A program made the position numbers and the translations under genes. Shown here in pieces: positions 8,517 through 17,298 of a stretch of 64,000 bases of DNA; the stretch's first letter is position 1, and the number at the start of each line of letters is the position of its first letter. The DNA comes from Bacillota bacterium (GTDB lineage Bacteria > Bacillota_A > Clostridia > Lachnospirales > Lachnospiraceae). The stretch lies in the NCBI GenBank assembly GCA_023443625.1, contig JAEZTQ010000070.1:79178-143177 (forward strand), written 5' to 3'. The notes beneath the pieces were generated by a model. It made no database searches and was not told where the DNA came from. It worked only from the letters and a program-made list of their open reading frames with translations.

Positions 8517-8545
8517 TTGACTTTACATGTTTTTTAAATTATACT
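8517..8545 (+). promoter_or_regulatory. Promoter of mecA
   Basis: TTGACT (8517-8522), a 17-base spacer and TATACT (8540-8545), with about 70 bases to the mecA start at 8622. Confidence 0.65.
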
Positions 8546-8621
8546 TTTTTTACACCGATGGATGGGTTTTCGTTTTTTAACGTAAAACAGTTCCTTTTTA
8601 GTACAGAAAGGGGTGTACTTT

Positions 8622-9392
8622 ATGAAGATTGAGAAAATCAGTGACAATCAGATCAGATGTACCTTGAATAAAAGTGATTTAATAGACCGTGAACTTAAAA
8701 TAAGCGAACTTGCTTATGGTACTGAGAAAGCTAAAGCATTATTTCGTGACATGATACAGCAAGCTTTCTATGAATTCGGTTTTGAAGTAGATGATATCCC
8801 TTTGATGATTGAAGCAATTCCAGTTTCTACGGAATGCCTTATCTTAGTAATAACTAAGGTCGAGGATCCTGATGAACTGGATACTCGTTTTTCTAAATTT
8901 TCATCCTTTAATATCCATGATAATAAGGATAAGGATGAGACAGATGAAGCTTCCTATGCTGATGAAATTATTAATTGTTTCGATCAGTCAGATGATGAAA
9001 TTAGCGATGACTCCTTTGATAATAAGGAGGACTCTATAGAAGAAGCTGAGGTCACAGGAAGCACACTTCCTGAGAAGACGGGAATTCATGCAACATCAAA
9101 ATTAATGAAGATATATTCCTTCCGTAACTTAAAAGAAGTAATAGAATTATCTAATATTATGCTTGGAACCTACAATGGTATAAATACACTTTATAAAAAC
9201 CCAGTTAATTTCACTTATTATCTGGTAATAACTATTTCTGATCACACACCTGAAGAATTTAATAAGATTTGTAATATCATATCCGAGTATGGTAAGGCAG
9301 AGCGTTTCACCTATGCCAGTCCTACTTATTACGAAGAGCATTATGAGGTTATCGTTAAAGATCACGCTTTACAAATATTGTCTGTTATGTAG
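8622..9392 (+). CDS. mecA: Adaptor protein MecA
   Basis: A 256-residue adaptor that, in bacilli, delivers substrates such as ComK to ClpC-ClpP for degradation. The N-terminal substrate-binding domain (MKIEKISDNQIRCTL, then LAYGTEKAKALFRDM and the EFGFEVDD segment) and the C-terminal Clp-binding domain (about 140-256) are intact. They are joined by a strongly acidic linker (about 100-145). Length is slightly above the usual 220-240 because of this linker. Start chosen at ATG 8622-8624, 8 bases after AAAGGGG; an upstream in-frame GTG lies inside that ribosome site. It is divergent from the kinase gene and ends in the hairpin at 9477. Confidence 0.92.
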   Translation: MKIEKISDNQIRCTLNKSDLIDRELKISELAYGTEKAKALFRDMIQQAFYEFGFEVDDIPLMIEAIPVSTECLILVITKVEDPDELDTRFSKFSSFNIHDNKDKDETDEASYADEIINCFDQSDDEISDDSFDNKEDSIEEAEVTGSTLPEKTGIHATSKLMKIYSFRNLKEVIELSNIMLGTYNGINTLYKNPVNFTYYLVITISDHTPEEFNKICNIISEYGKAERFTYASPTYYEEHYEVIVKDHALQILSVM

Positions 9393-9476
9393 GATAAACC
9401 TTAATTTATGTTCATGGCTTAAGTAAGTTATATTAACACAATGAAAACAATACAATCTTATATATTTAATTCCGAA

Positions 9477-9528
9477 AAAGAGGCTCATGCAAAATCCGAT
9501 ACCTATATCGAATAAGCATAGCCTCTTT
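9477..9528. terminator. Bidirectional terminator between mecA and MerR gene
   Basis: AAAGAGGCTCATGC (9477-9490) pairs with GCATAGCCTCTTT (9516-9528) apart from one bulge. A-run and T-run flank the stem, so it can serve both convergent genes. Confidence 0.7.
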
Positions 9529-9551
9529 GTCGTAAGTTTATGTTCTCAAAA

Positions 9552-9941
9552 TTACATGGATAGATTACATTGCTCCTTCTTTGCTAAGGCTTCTATGTAA
9601 TAATTTTCTTTATGATGAAGGATTTCTAGTCTTTTTTGCATTTCCTTCAAATCTGCTTTTGCCTTTTTCTTTTGATTTAAAATGATATTATACCGCTCAG
9701 TTATTGTTGTATCCCCTTTTTTACTTAATTCAATATAATGCTTTACATCCATCACTGACATTCCTGTATTTCTCAGACACAAGACCAAATTTATCCATTC
9801 TAAATTCTCTTCCGAAAACAAACGTGTCCCATGCTTATCTCTTCTAACATCGGGAAATAGCCCCTGATCATCATAATAACGTATGGTATGGGTGGATATA
9901 TTAAGCTTTTCTGAAAGTTGCTTCACTGTATACACTATCAT
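9552..9941 (-). CDS. MerR-family transcriptional regulator
   Basis: A 129-residue regulator. The winged helix is at 1-70 (YTVKQLSEKLNIS, THTIRYYDDQGLFP, then NLEWINLVLCLRNTGMSV), followed by a dimerising coiled coil (80-120). No conserved metal-binding cysteine pair is seen, only one cysteine near the C-terminus, so a metal sensor is unlikely. AdhR-type members respond to aldehydes or related electrophiles. The gene is divergent from an aldo/keto reductase. The promoter between them has a 19-base spacer with a perfect dyad, as MerR proteins require, so the reductase is the likely target. Confidence 0.9.
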   Translation of the reverse strand: MIVYTVKQLSEKLNISTHTIRYYDDQGLFPDVRRDKHGTRLFSEENLEWINLVLCLRNTGMSVMDVKHYIELSKKGDTTITERYNIILNQKKKAKADLKEMQKRLEILHHKENYYIEALAKKEQCNLSM

Positions 9942-9993
9942 AAGAATTCTCCTATATAATAAATAATAAAAAAAATAAATAATAAAATATGTA

Positions 9994-10024
9994 TTGACTT
10001 CGAGTAACTCGAAAGGATTAAAAT
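9994..10024 (+). promoter_or_regulatory. MerR-type promoter and operator of the reductase gene
   Basis: -35 TTGACT (9994-9999), an over-long 19-base spacer, and -10 TAAAAT (10019-10024). Inside the spacer TTCGAGT-A-ACTCGAA (9999-10013) is a perfect palindrome. This layout is the hallmark of promoters that MerR-family activators untwist. Confidence 0.82.
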
Positions 10025-10114
10025 TAGTATAGCACTTAATATACCAGAAGACAATATGCTAGGATTTTGTATAACAAATTGGATGTTACACTTAAATGAT
10101 TGGAGGTAAGATGA

Positions 10115-11236
10115 ATGATAAAAGATTACTTAGGTAATAATATTCCCAAATTAGGCTTTGGGTTAATGCGGCTTCCCATGTTAGAAGAAGATGTTGATAT
10201 AGAACAGCTTAAAACTATGGTGGATCGATTTATCAAGTCAGGTTTTACATATTTTGATACAGCTTATGTTTATACCAATGGTAAATCTGAAGAAATTGCA
10301 AAGGAAGTTCTAGTTAATAGATATCCACGAGAAACCTTTCAGCTAGCAACCAAAATGCCCGTTTGGTTAACAAAAACCAGAAAAGATTTTGAAGATATCT
10401 TTAATACACAATTAGAACGTACTGGTGCAGGATATTTTGATTATTACCTATTACATGCTCTTGATAAAGGACGATTAGTTGAAACCGAAGAAAATGGCGC
10501 TTGGGATTTCGTAAAAGAAATGAAGGAAAAAGGATTGATCAAACACCTTGGATTTTCATTTCATGACAGTGCTGAGTGTCTGGAGGAAATTCTTCGCAAA
10601 CATCCTGAAGCAGAATTTGTCCAACTTCAGATTAACTATGTAGACTGGGAAAGCGATGATGTTCAATCCCGTAGGTGCTATGAGGTTGCTCGCAAATATA
10701 AGAAACCTATCATTATTATGGAACCTATCAAAGGTGGCTCTTTAGCAGTAATGAGGCCCGAAATCCAAGAGATGTTCAAGAAATCTGCTCCTGACCTATC
10801 CATAGCCTCTTGGGCCATTCGCTATGCTGCTTCCTTAGAGGGTATTATTACTGTACTAAGTGGTATGTCTGATACCCAGCAGGTGGACGATAACTTAAGT
10901 TATATGACAGATTTTAAGCCCTTGGATCATAAAGAGTATGCTATTCTTGATAAGGTTGTGGAGGAATTAGTCAAAATCCCTACAATCCCCTGCACATCCT
11001 GCAAGTACTGTGTGGATGATTGCCCTCAAAGGATTGATATTCCTGCTATTTTTAATTGCTTTAACAACTATAAGATATACCAAAATATTACTAGTGCCAA
11101 AGGAGATTACTCTTGGAGTACGCGAAATGGCGGAAAAGCATCGGACTGCATTGCCTGTGGCGCCTGTGAAGGTCATTGTCCTCAACATATACAAATTATC
11201 CATACTTTACAAGAAGCAGCCAGTATCTTAGAGTAG
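10115..11236 (+). CDS. Aldo/keto reductase with C-terminal 4Fe-4S domain
   Basis: A 373-residue oxidoreductase. The AKR barrel occupies about 1-290 with the expected tetrad: D48 and Y53 in FDTAYVY, K80 in ATKMP and H114 in LLHAL. The C-terminus adds a ferredoxin-like domain with CTSCKYCVDDCP and CIACGACEGHCP, enough for two clusters. Such fused enzymes are common in anaerobes and are thought to link carbonyl reduction to ferredoxin-level electrons as well as NAD(P)H. GGAGG lies 8 bases before the ATG at 10115. It is probably induced by the divergent MerR protein. Substrate unknown. Confidence 0.9.
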   Translation: MIKDYLGNNIPKLGFGLMRLPMLEEDVDIEQLKTMVDRFIKSGFTYFDTAYVYTNGKSEEIAKEVLVNRYPRETFQLATKMPVWLTKTRKDFEDIFNTQLERTGAGYFDYYLLHALDKGRLVETEENGAWDFVKEMKEKGLIKHLGFSFHDSAECLEEILRKHPEAEFVQLQINYVDWESDDVQSRRCYEVARKYKKPIIIMEPIKGGSLAVMRPEIQEMFKKSAPDLSIASWAIRYAASLEGIITVLSGMSDTQQVDDNLSYMTDFKPLDHKEYAILDKVVEELVKIPTIPCTSCKYCVDDCPQRIDIPAIFNCFNNYKIYQNITSAKGDYSWSTRNGGKASDCIACGACEGHCPQHIQIIHTLQEAASILE

Positions 11237-11305
11237 CTCTCCTGCTAATCCATTTTTCTTCTGGTTATAACCTTGGGTAATATTAAGCAAGGATACAATT
11301 TCCTA

Positions 11306-11332
11306 GTGTGGTCCAGCTTCGCTGGACCACAC
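11306..11332. terminator. GC-rich hairpin after aldo/keto reductase
   Basis: GTGTGGTCCAGC pairs perfectly with GCTGGACCACAC around TTC. It stands 70 bases after the reductase stop and just before a second, longer stem. Confidence 0.7.
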
Positions 11333-11344
11333 TGCAAAAAAGAA

Positions 11345-11390
11345 GGTGGCTTATCTGTTTTAACTTGTAGGTTAAAACAGATAAGCCACC
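11345..11390. terminator. Bidirectional terminator, 20-bp perfect arms
   Basis: GGTGGCTTATCTGTTTTAAC (11345-11364) pairs exactly with 11371-11390 around a 6-base loop. It separates the convergent reductase and DUF1858 genes. Confidence 0.85.
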
Positions 11391-11410
11391 CTTTATTATG
11401 TGTTCTTTAC

Positions 11411-11611
11411 TTACTCACCAGTTACTTCCTGAATTCTATTCATCAAATCATCTGGATCAAGTCCATGAACCATAGCTGCTTCTTCTAGTGTTTCTGCCTG
11501 AGCGGATGGACATCCAAGGCAATGCATACCAATATCAAGTAATACCGGTATAATATTTTGATTAGCTGAAAGTGCTTGAGCTATTGTCATATCCTTAGTT
11601 ATAGCTGCCAT
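11411..11611 (-). CDS. DUF1858 domain protein
   Basis: A 66-residue protein of the DUF1858 family: [11 protein letters not shown], then the conserved [11 protein letters not shown] with a CxxC, then [11 protein letters not shown]. The family often occurs beside hybrid-cluster or redox proteins and probably binds a metal, cluster or thiol partner through the two cysteines; the role is not established. I start at ATG 11609-11611, 8 bases after GGAGG. Longer frames upstream have no ribosome site and lose the family N-terminus. It has its own promoter (11729-11757). Confidence 0.85.
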   Translation of the reverse strand: MAAITKDMTIAQALSANQNIIPVLLDIGMHCLGCPSAQAETLEEAAMVHGLDPDDLMNRIQEVTGE

Positions 11612-11728
11612 TTTGCATTCCTCCATTTTATTAAGATTTATATTGCTTATTAGGAGAACTTCTCCCAATAAAAGTATTTAACCAATTTATTGAAGAATAA
11701 TCTTTCTTCATTTAATTTAGTATAGACT

Positions 11729-11757
11729 ATTATATTCTATCAAGGAATTATCGTCAA
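11729..11757 (-). promoter_or_regulatory. Promoter of DUF1858 gene
   Basis: Minus strand: TTGACG (11752-11757), 17-base spacer, TATAAT (11729-11734). Confidence 0.65.
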
Positions 11758-11836
11758 GCACATCCGACGGTGTTTATATAATTTTAATTATATTATATGA
11801 TAACAGTCCTCCTTCTATAAAATATACAAAATTAAC

Positions 11837-11865
11837 TTGCATAATGATGCCTCATATATTAAAAT
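11837..11865 (+). promoter_or_regulatory. Promoter of ferredoxin gene
   Basis: TTGCAT (11837-11842), 17-base spacer, TAAAAT (11860-11865), 34 bases before the ferredoxin ATG. Confidence 0.6.
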
Positions 11866-11898
11866 ATAATCAATTGTATGGAAAAGGAGGTATTTGCA

Positions 11899-12069
11899 AT
11901 GGCTTATGTAATTAGTGATGAGTGCATTAGCTGCGGCGCTTGTGCTGGAGATTGCCCTACAGATTCTATCTCTGAAGGTGCTAACCACTATGAAATTAAT
12001 CCAGATACATGTATCGATTGTGCTGCATGTGTAGACACATGTCCTACTGGCGCAATTTCAGCTCAATAA
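11899..12069 (+). CDS. Clostridial 2[4Fe-4S] ferredoxin
   Basis: A 56-residue low-potential electron carrier. Two classical cluster motifs are present, CISCGACAGDCP and CIDCAACVDTCP, each followed by a proline turn, in the usual pseudo-two-fold repeat. AAGGAGG lies 8 bases ahead of the ATG at 11899; an upstream in-frame ATG (11878) precedes that ribosome site and is not used. It is a single-gene unit with a promoter and a terminator. In this type of anaerobe it would serve pyruvate:ferredoxin oxidoreductase, hydrogenase or Rnf. Confidence 0.95.
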   Translation: MAYVISDECISCGACAGDCPTDSISEGANHYEINPDTCIDCAACVDTCPTGAISAQ

Positions 12070-12139
12070 TAAGAAAAATATACATATAAAGCGAGTATAA
12101 GTAAGCTACTCTAGTAGCCGGTTTTCTTATAATATCAAT

Positions 12140-12166
12140 GGAGTGTAGCAATGCACTCCTTTTTAT
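12140..12166 (+). terminator. Terminator of ferredoxin gene
   Basis: GGAGTG (12140-12145) pairs with CACTCC (12154-12159), followed by a T-rich run. Confidence 0.75.
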
Positions 12167-12202
12167 TTGAGCTAATTTTAGGGCGCCACCTTTGAAGAGT
12201 GT

Positions 12203-12239
12203 TTTAATTCAATAGGACGTAATTTCTTATTGAATTAAA
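12203..12239. repeat. CAATAGGA-type hairpin, copy 1
   Basis: TTTAATTCAATA pairs exactly with TATTGAATTAAA. The loop (GGACGTAATTTCT) resembles that of the hairpin at 19752-19794, and both follow a GCGC(C/A)NCCT sequence. Confidence 0.5.
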
Positions 12240-12240
12240 G

Positions 12241-12265
12241 AGAACTGCCCACTAAGAGCAGTTCT
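12241..12265. terminator. Terminator downstream of MerR-like gene
   Basis: AGAACTGC (12241-12248) pairs with GCAGTTCT (12258-12265), followed by TTTTAT on the plus strand and a second A/T stem on the other side. Either strand could use it. Confidence 0.65.
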
Positions 12266-12270
12266 TTTAT

Positions 12271-12939
12271 TTATATATATACTTTATTTTTTTTGAAAAA
12301 CTTAGATTTCTTTTTATTTTTATCTATAGTAGCAGCCACCATGGATTTACTCCTTTGATAGTCTCTTAAGGTAGCATCAAATTTCTTAAATCGCTCTTCT
12401 TCCTTCTCTTCTTTAATTTTCATTAGGTAATTCATTTCCCTTATCACGCTGCCTGTTACATTTGCACTGACTTCTTCTGAAAGTACACCATTATTATCCT
12501 TAAGCGCATCCGAAATAATATGATTCATAATTGCTTTAAATTGACCCATCTTCGAGTTGATTTCATCCTTAATCTCATGTCCTTCTTCATCAGCTACAAG
12601 GCTTGTCCCCTCTTCTTTCTCTGACAACTTGTCCTTTTGAATTATCTCCATTACTCCATCCTCCTGGCCATCCTTAAGTTGTATTTCAATTTCCGTATTA
12701 GGTGAATCCGACATGTTTAGGTTTGAAAGAAGCATCTTAATGGCCTTTAGTTGAAATCCTTGTTCCTTCAGATTCTTTACCTTCTTCAGTAGTTCAATAT
12801 CCGATTCCTTATAATAACGTTGATCCATCTCATTACGGGAAATCGGTAGAGCAAGCTCTTTCTGCCAATATCTAAGAACATGGGATTCCACATCAACACG
12901 CTTAGCAGCATCAGAAATCATATACCTAACTTCTTCCAC
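12271..12939 (-). CDS. MerR-like helix-turn-helix protein
   Basis: A 222-residue protein with a MerR-type DNA-binding domain at 1-75 (MISDAAKRVDVESHVLRYWQ, RYYKESDIELLKKVKNLKEQG). A long charged, largely helical C-terminal part (75-205) is rich in Glu/Lys, and the tail is basic (KNKKKSKFFKKNK). There is no ligand-binding domain of known type. The C-terminal layout is reminiscent of RacA-like structural DNA-binding proteins rather than of effector-sensing MerR regulators, but this is a shape argument only. The start is a GTG at 12939, 10 bases after GGAGG; the inner ATG at codon 7 lacks a ribosome site. Confidence 0.72.
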   Translation of the reverse strand: MEEVRYMISDAAKRVDVESHVLRYWQKELALPISRNEMDQRYYKESDIELLKKVKNLKEQGFQLKAIKMLLSNLNMSDSPNTEIEIQLKDGQEDGVMEIIQKDKLSEKEEGTSLVADEEGHEIKDEINSKMGQFKAIMNHIISDALKDNNGVLSEEVSANVTGSVIREMNYLMKIKEEKEEERFKKFDATLRDYQRSKSMVAATIDKNKKKSKFFKKNKVYI

Positions 12940-13056
12940 TAATTTTTGCCCTCCCTTATAATGTAATTATTTTCCACTTTTTACATTATAACATAGCAAT
13001 CTTCAATTGCAATAGAATTACCACATATTCCCATATAACTTATCGACATAAAAAAA

Positions 13057-13077
13057 GGAAACCTCAATGAAGGTTCC
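13057..13077 (-). terminator. Terminator of the gdpP-rplI-dnaB unit
   Basis: On the minus strand GGAACCTT pairs with the GGTTTCC region, followed by seven T. It lies 44 bases after the dnaB stop. Confidence 0.85.
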
Positions 13078-13121
13078 TCTTTTCAACAATCCACCTTAAT
13101 ATTCTAGCAAAACCTCATGTA

Positions 13122-14450
13122 TCATCTTTCAAGATTCGCAAACTTGGTATATTGTGCCTGCCAAGCAAGTTTAACTGTACCTGTTGGACCATTTCTCTGT
13201 TTTCCGATGATAATCTCTGATACTCCTGGTTCTTCTGTATCCCGATTATAATAATCATCTCGATAAATAAACATTACCACGTCCGCATCCTGCTCAATGG
13301 CTCCGGATTCTCTTAAATCTGAAAGCATTGGTCTTTTATCCGGACGCTGCTCAACAGCACGGCTCAACTGTGACAGGGCAACAACAGGTACATTAATCTC
13401 TCTTGCCAGAGATTTTAATGATCTTGATATCTCCGAGATTTCCTGTTGTCTAGATTCTGATTTTTTACTTCCCGACATAAGCTGAAGGTAATCTATAACA
13501 ACTAATCCCAAATTCTTCTCTAGCTTGAGCTTTCTACATTTTGATCTTAACTCACTCACAGAGATAGCCGATGTATCATCAATAACAAGATTGGAATTAC
13601 CTATGATTCGTGCGCTTTCCATCAAACTAGCCCAGTCCTCGCCAGATAAGGAACCGGTACGTATCGCCTGAGAGTCCACTCTAGAGTTCATCGCTAGAAT
13701 ACGCTTTACTAATTGGTCCTGGGACATTTCCAAACTAAATATTACTGTTGTAATATTAGATTTTAGTGCTACATACTCAGCAATATTAAGGACGAAGGCT
13801 GTCTTACCCATAGATGGTCTAGCAGCAATCAGAACTAGATCAGAAGGCTGTAAGCCTGCTGTCTTATAATCCAAATCATAAAAGCCTGTTGCAACACCTG
13901 TAACACTACCTTGATTTTTTGCTGCTGCTTCAATACTATCTATGGATCGAAGTACTACATCCTTGATATCTGTAAATTCCTTGGTACCTCTATTTTGTAC
14001 TATATTAAAAATCTGTTTCTCAGTTTTCTCTAGAATCTCATCTAGCCTTTCCTTGTCCAGATAGCATTCATTGGCAGTCTCCTCAGCCACTTTAATCAGT
14101 CTTCGCAGAACTGCTTTTTCATGTACAATTTGTGCATAGTATTTAACATTGGCAGAGGTGGGTACAGAAGTCACCAAATCTCTGATAAACTCCAGGCTGC
14201 AGACCTGGGGAGGCACATCCTTCTCCTTTAGCCTGTCCTGTAGAGTAACCAAATCCACTGGTTTTCCTTCGTTATATAGCTCTACCATGGTTTCAAACAA
14301 AATACTGTATTGTTTCTCATAAAAGTCTATTCCTGTGATTACTTCAGAGGCTGCAACGATGGCATCCCGGTCCATTATCATTGATCCGATAACAGATTGC
14401 TCTGCTTCTGCACTATGGGGAAGTACTCTTTTTATAAATGACTCATCCAT
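13122..14450 (-). CDS. dnaB: Replicative DNA helicase DnaB
   Basis: A 442-residue hexameric 5'-3' helicase of the replisome. The N-terminal primase-interaction domain is at 8-110 (LPHSAEAEQSVIGSM) and the RecA-like ATPase domain at about 180-440. Walker A is ARPSMGKTAF, the Walker B strand is LGLVVIDYLQLM, and the DnaB-type ISRSLKSLAREINVPV and LRESGAIEQDADVV motifs are present. Length is normal, with no intein. Start ATG follows GGAGG. It is the last gene of a unit with gdpP and rplI, an order widespread in Firmicutes. Confidence 0.98.
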   Translation of the reverse strand: MDESFIKRVLPHSAEAEQSVIGSMIMDRDAIVAASEVITGIDFYEKQYSILFETMVELYNEGKPVDLVTLQDRLKEKDVPPQVCSLEFIRDLVTSVPTSANVKYYAQIVHEKAVLRRLIKVAEETANECYLDKERLDEILEKTEKQIFNIVQNRGTKEFTDIKDVVLRSIDSIEAAAKNQGSVTGVATGFYDLDYKTAGLQPSDLVLIAARPSMGKTAFVLNIAEYVALKSNITTVIFSLEMSQDQLVKRILAMNSRVDSQAIRTGSLSGEDWASLMESARIIGNSNLVIDDTSAISVSELRSKCRKLKLEKNLGLVVIDYLQLMSGSKKSESRQQEISEISRSLKSLAREINVPVVALSQLSRAVEQRPDKRPMLSDLRESGAIEQDADVVMFIYRDDYYNRDTEEPGVSEIIIGKQRNGPTGTVKLAWQAQYTKFANLER

Positions 14451-14589
14451 TGTTAATCCTCCATGTATATCTAATCTGCCGTATAGTTACTCAAACTTTG
14501 CCTTTAATATATTGAAATATACCTGATAATATGAGGCATATGCTAAGCACAAATTATGATTTTATCCTTCCAGCAGATCAACTTGTCCT

Positions 14590-15036
14590 CTATACTGCTT
14601 CTACTTTAACCTTTAAATCTGCAGTTACCTGTGGATGTAGTTTCGCCTGTACGGTATAGGAGCCAGCATTTTTAATCGGTTCATTCAGTTGGAGTTTCTT
14701 TTTATCTAAGTCCAAACCAGCCTGTTCCTTTACTGCTGCGGCAATTTCCTTAGTAGATACAGAACCGAAGGTTTTACCCCCTTCTCCTGCCTTTATACTA
14801 ACTTTTATGTTTAATTCCTCTAGCTTCTTAGCCAGGGTTTTTGCTTCTTCAAGAATTTCCAACTGCTTCTTAGCTTCTGCTGCCTTCTGCATATTTAAAT
14901 CATATAAATTCTGCTTTGTAGCTTCTAAACCAAGCTTTTTCGGAAGAATAAAGTTTCTTGCGTACCCATCACTAACTTTAACTATTTCACCCTTCTTACC
15001 AAGAGCTTTTACATCCTGTGTCAATATAATATCCAT
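14590..15036 (-). CDS. rplI: 50S ribosomal protein L9
   Basis: A 148-residue large-subunit protein that binds 23S rRNA near the L1 stalk. The N-terminal RNA-binding domain (MDIILTQDVKALGKKGEIV, KVSDGYARNFILPK), the connecting helix (40-75) and the C-terminal domain are complete. The start is the ATG at 15034-15036, 5 bases after GGAGG, which gives the standard family length. The next in-frame ATG upstream would add four residues ahead of the ribosome site. It sits between gdpP and dnaB. Confidence 0.97.
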   Translation of the reverse strand: MDIILTQDVKALGKKGEIVKVSDGYARNFILPKKLGLEATKQNLYDLNMQKAAEAKKQLEILEEAKTLAKKLEELNIKVSIKAGEGGKTFGSVSTKEIAAAVKEQAGLDLDKKKLQLNEPIKNAGSYTVQAKLHPQVTADLKVKVEAV

Positions 15037-15103
15037 CTTTACCTCCATCTTACCTTTTTCGGTAATTCATATTGCGACTCACAATAACTTGTGAGACTGT
15101 TGT

Positions 15104-17164
15104 TTACAGTTCACCCTCTTCATTCATCTTATCCAGGGTGGCTTTTAGTTTTACGACCGCTTCTTCAATTGATGTATTCTCCAACTGGGTTCCAGCTACA
15201 CTAAGATGTCCTCCTCCACCAAGCTTCTCCATAATTACTTGTACGTTGACTTCATCTATGGATCTCGCACTGATATAGATTATATTATTGTACTCTGTTA
15301 ATACAAAGGTAGCCTTCATATCTTTAATATTCAGAAGCTCATTGGCTACCTGAGCACCTAAAATCATAGGACCATCAACATCAGAGCTTGCACATACGGA
15401 TATGGCATAATGCTTCAGGTAGATTTCTGAACGGCCGATTGCATCCGCTTTAATTTTGTAATCATTTATTTCACTTCTAAAGTATTTTCTGACTCTTGTA
15501 ACATCAGCTCCACTTCTTCTTAGATATGCTGCAGCTTCAAAGGTTCTTACACCTGCTTTAGCAAGAAAATTATTAGTATCAATCATAATTCCTGCATAGA
15601 GAGCATCCGCTTCCACAGGTCGTAACTTTAAATTCCCTCCAATATACTGCATAATTTCAGCAATCATTTCACTTGTTGAGGATGCGTAGGGCTCCACATA
15701 GGAAAGAACTGCCGTATCAATTGCTTCATTGGTCTGCCTGTGGTGATCAAAAATAACTATTGTTTTGGTATAATCCAGTAATTCAGCACATTCTAAATAG
15801 CTTGGCCGATTAACATCCACAATAACTAGAAGGGTATTGGCATCCATAACTTCCTTTGCCTGCTCATTTCTTAAGAACAAATCTTCTTCATATTCCGGAT
15901 TACCGGCAAATCTACTCATCATAGGGCGAAGAGCAAAGGTCACTTCATTGATAACAATATGAACCTTTTTATTAAAGGATTTGGCTATACGGTATACACC
16001 AATGGCAGCTCCAAAGGAATCTACATCACCAATTTTATGTCCCATAATAACGATCTTGTCTTTCGCTTCAATAAACTCTCGAAAAGCATGCGCTTTAACT
16101 CTTGCTTTTACACGAGTATTTTTCTCAACAGATACACTCTTTCCTCCATAATAGAAGATCTTTTCCTTATCCTTTACAACAGCTTGGTCTCCGCCTCTAC
16201 CTAAAGCCAAATCGATGGAAGCTCTGGCATACTCATAGCTGCTGATATAGGTATCTGCATTAACACCTAGACCAATACTGATGGTTACAGCCATTTCATT
16301 ACCAATATTAACACTTCTAACTTCTTCTAAAACAGAAAACTTATTTGCTTGGAGAACAGGAAGATATTTTTGTTGGAATACAAAGATGTACTTATCCTTC
16401 TCCAGTTTTTTTGTAATGGCATCAATTCCCTGCATGTATTTCGTAATCTTTCGGTCTACTAAAGCAGCCAGCAGAGAACGTCTAACTTCATCTATACTAT
16501 CAAGGGCTTCTTCGTAGTTATCAATATATAATAAACCTGTGATTAATTTTTGCTCTTTATTATCTTTTATTAAGGTAACAATCTCTGTTTCATCGTACAA
16601 ATACATTGCAATTAATGCGTTACGATCATCCCAAATCTCCTCTGCATCATTATAATTTGGTTCCATATCATCATCAAAATCCGGTGCAACGACCTTGCGG
16701 AGAATAACTTTATAATTACGACCATTTAACATCAGATGTAGAACTTCATCCTTCTCCTGTTTTGGTAGAATCTCTTCTGTTATTTCAGGAAATATATTAG
16801 AAATAGAACGTCTGGCTGCTGATTTTTCAAGGATAATATCCATAAATTCATCATTGCCCCACTGCATCTTACCTTCTAAATCTAAAATTGCATAAGGAAG
16901 ATGAAGCTCCTTTAAAAGCTTCTTCTGTACTTGTCCATAATCCATGGCATACTTGATTAGCTCCGATGCTATTTTATTACGCTTGGAATAATATATAATC
17001 ATTCCAATTGCAAAATACACAACTGTAAAAATCAATGTAATACCTGCAGCTCTTTTATTTATAGCGTATACGCTTAAAGACATGCACAGCAAAAGAACTG
17101 TCATAAGGACAGGCCACAATAAATATACTCTTAATGCACCCTTTAGTTTAAGTTTTCTGCTCAC
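15104..17164 (-). CDS. gdpP: Cyclic-di-AMP phosphodiesterase GdpP
   Basis: A 686-residue membrane enzyme that hydrolyses c-di-AMP to pApA. Two transmembrane helices (13-34, 40-59) are followed by a PAS-like domain (about 85-155), a degenerate GGDEF domain (175-330, with GRGGDQAVV in place of GGDEF) and the DHH/DHHA1 phosphodiesterase (370-680). The DHH part shows MGHKIGDVDSFG, VIVDVNRP, VIFDHHRQ and GGGGHLSVAG, with all metal-ligand residues expected. The start is GTG, 9 bases after AAAGGAG. It is the first gene of the unit with rplI and dnaB. Control of c-di-AMP affects potassium and cell-wall homeostasis. Confidence 0.96.
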   Translation of the reverse strand: MSRKLKLKGALRVYLLWPVLMTVLLLCMSLSVYAINKRAAGITLIFTVVYFAIGMIIYYSKRNKIASELIKYAMDYGQVQKKLLKELHLPYAILDLEGKMQWGNDEFMDIILEKSAARRSISNIFPEITEEILPKQEKDEVLHLMLNGRNYKVILRKVVAPDFDDDMEPNYNDAEEIWDDRNALIAMYLYDETEIVTLIKDNKEQKLITGLLYIDNYEEALDSIDEVRRSLLAALVDRKITKYMQGIDAITKKLEKDKYIFVFQQKYLPVLQANKFSVLEEVRSVNIGNEMAVTISIGLGVNADTYISSYEYARASIDLALGRGGDQAVVKDKEKIFYYGGKSVSVEKNTRVKARVKAHAFREFIEAKDKIVIMGHKIGDVDSFGAAIGVYRIAKSFNKKVHIVINEVTFALRPMMSRFAGNPEYEEDLFLRNEQAKEVMDANTLLVIVDVNRPSYLECAELLDYTKTIVIFDHHRQTNEAIDTAVLSYVEPYASSTSEMIAEIMQYIGGNLKLRPVEADALYAGIMIDTNNFLAKAGVRTFEAAAYLRRSGADVTRVRKYFRSEINDYKIKADAIGRSEIYLKHYAISVCASSDVDGPMILGAQVANELLNIKDMKATFVLTEYNNIIYISARSIDEVNVQVIMEKLGGGGHLSVAGTQLENTSIEEAVVKLKATLDKMNEEGEL

Positions 17165-17298
17165 GTCAAAAGACTCCTTTTATATTGGTTACAAGGATAA
17201 GTAGTTATATTGTAACATTATTTAGGCACATTTTAAAGATACTTTTTCAAGGAGGGTCATTATTTTGCCATTAAGCCCTTCTTCTGAGTTTGTTTTAT

